Source: Rubrivirga sp.
GTDB lineage: Bacteria > Bacteroidota > Rhodothermia > Rhodothermales > Rubricoccaceae
Length of the DNA stretch: 12,687 bases
Assembly: GCA_012269805.1 (NCBI GenBank)
Contig: JAAXJP010000140.1
Location: 1 to 12,687 of the forward strand
Reading direction: 5' to 3'
A program made the position numbers and the translations under genes. The notes under the pieces were generated by a model. The model was given only the letters and a program-made list of their open reading frames with translations. It searched no databases and was not told the origin of the DNA. The stretch's first letter is position 1; each line of letters starts with the position of its first letter. Positions 12,623 through 12,687 of this stretch are shown in pieces.

Positions 12623-12687
12623 TAGCTGCGGAGCCGCTCGTTCTCCTCGGTCAGCCGAGCGACCTCCTGGATCGAGCCCTTGAGGTG
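12622..12687 (-). CDS. C-terminal end of a coiled-coil protein (partial)
   Basis: Only the last 21 codons and the TAG stop (12622-12624) are inside the window. They read HLKGSIQEVARLTEENERLR followed by S, a heptad-like amphipathic helix with Leu and Glu/Arg typical of a coiled-coil tail. It continues past the right edge, so neither the length nor the family can be told. It converges on the antiporter gene with a 46-base gap. Confidence 0.6.
   Translation of the reverse strand, partial: HLKGSIQEVARLTEENERLRS

Noticed and set aside
1..12687. CRISPR array, insertion sequence, phage or toxin-antitoxin signature
   Set aside because: I saw no regularly spaced direct repeats, transposase or recombinase motifs, or small gene pairs with toxin folds. 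The only tandem repeat seen is the 11-base pair at 6034-6055.

Overview
The window is a very GC-rich bacterial chromosome segment. It carries 11 protein-coding genes (one of them cut by the window edge), one broken gene and one tRNA. All are on the minus strand except the last complete gene. Several features point to the Bacteroidota/Rhodothermota side: a type IX secretion (T9SS) C-terminal sorting domain, a TonB-dependent receptor with an N-terminal carboxypeptidase-like domain, a lipoprotein family I know from Bacteroidota, and no Shine-Dalgarno sequences. With the high GC and a Cdc48/VAT-type AAA+ ATPase, a marine Rhodothermales relative such as the Rubricoccus/Rubrivirga group is my best guess. 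This is inference, not something the sequence proves.

Layout from left to right. 1-555 (minus) is the remains of a YqeC/GndA-type 6-phosphogluconate dehydrogenase; it has lost its active-site TSGG motif and an internal segment and is frameshifted. 681-754 is tRNA-Lys(CTT), followed by a perfect 11-bp terminator hairpin. 856-4323 (minus) is a three-gene unit: a small exported His/Cys protein, then a TonB-dependent receptor, then an acidic lipoprotein. This looks like an outer-membrane uptake locus, probably for a transition metal. 4411-5949 encodes a secreted beta-helix protein with a T9SS type A sorting domain. 6084-8402 encodes the Cdc48/VAT-like double AAA+ unfoldase. 8529-9963 holds two tandem paralogous outer-membrane barrel proteins. 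10017-11005 is a translationally coupled pair: a 100-residue twin-arginine-signal protein of unknown function and a YkgJ-type cysteine-cluster protein. Across a 145-bp divergent region, 11151-12575 (plus) encodes an NhaC-family Na+/H+ antiporter. It converges on the last codons of a coiled-coil protein (12622-12687, minus).

No gap between genes exceeds about 145 bases. Several gene ends carry GC-rich hairpins built on the same core (CCGCCTCG/CGAGGCGG) without a U-tract. Most translation starts lack a Shine-Dalgarno sequence, and several have pyrimidine-rich leaders instead. Most genes encode envelope, export or ion-transport functions. The cytosolic exceptions are the Cdc48-like ATPase, the YkgJ protein and the dead dehydrogenase.
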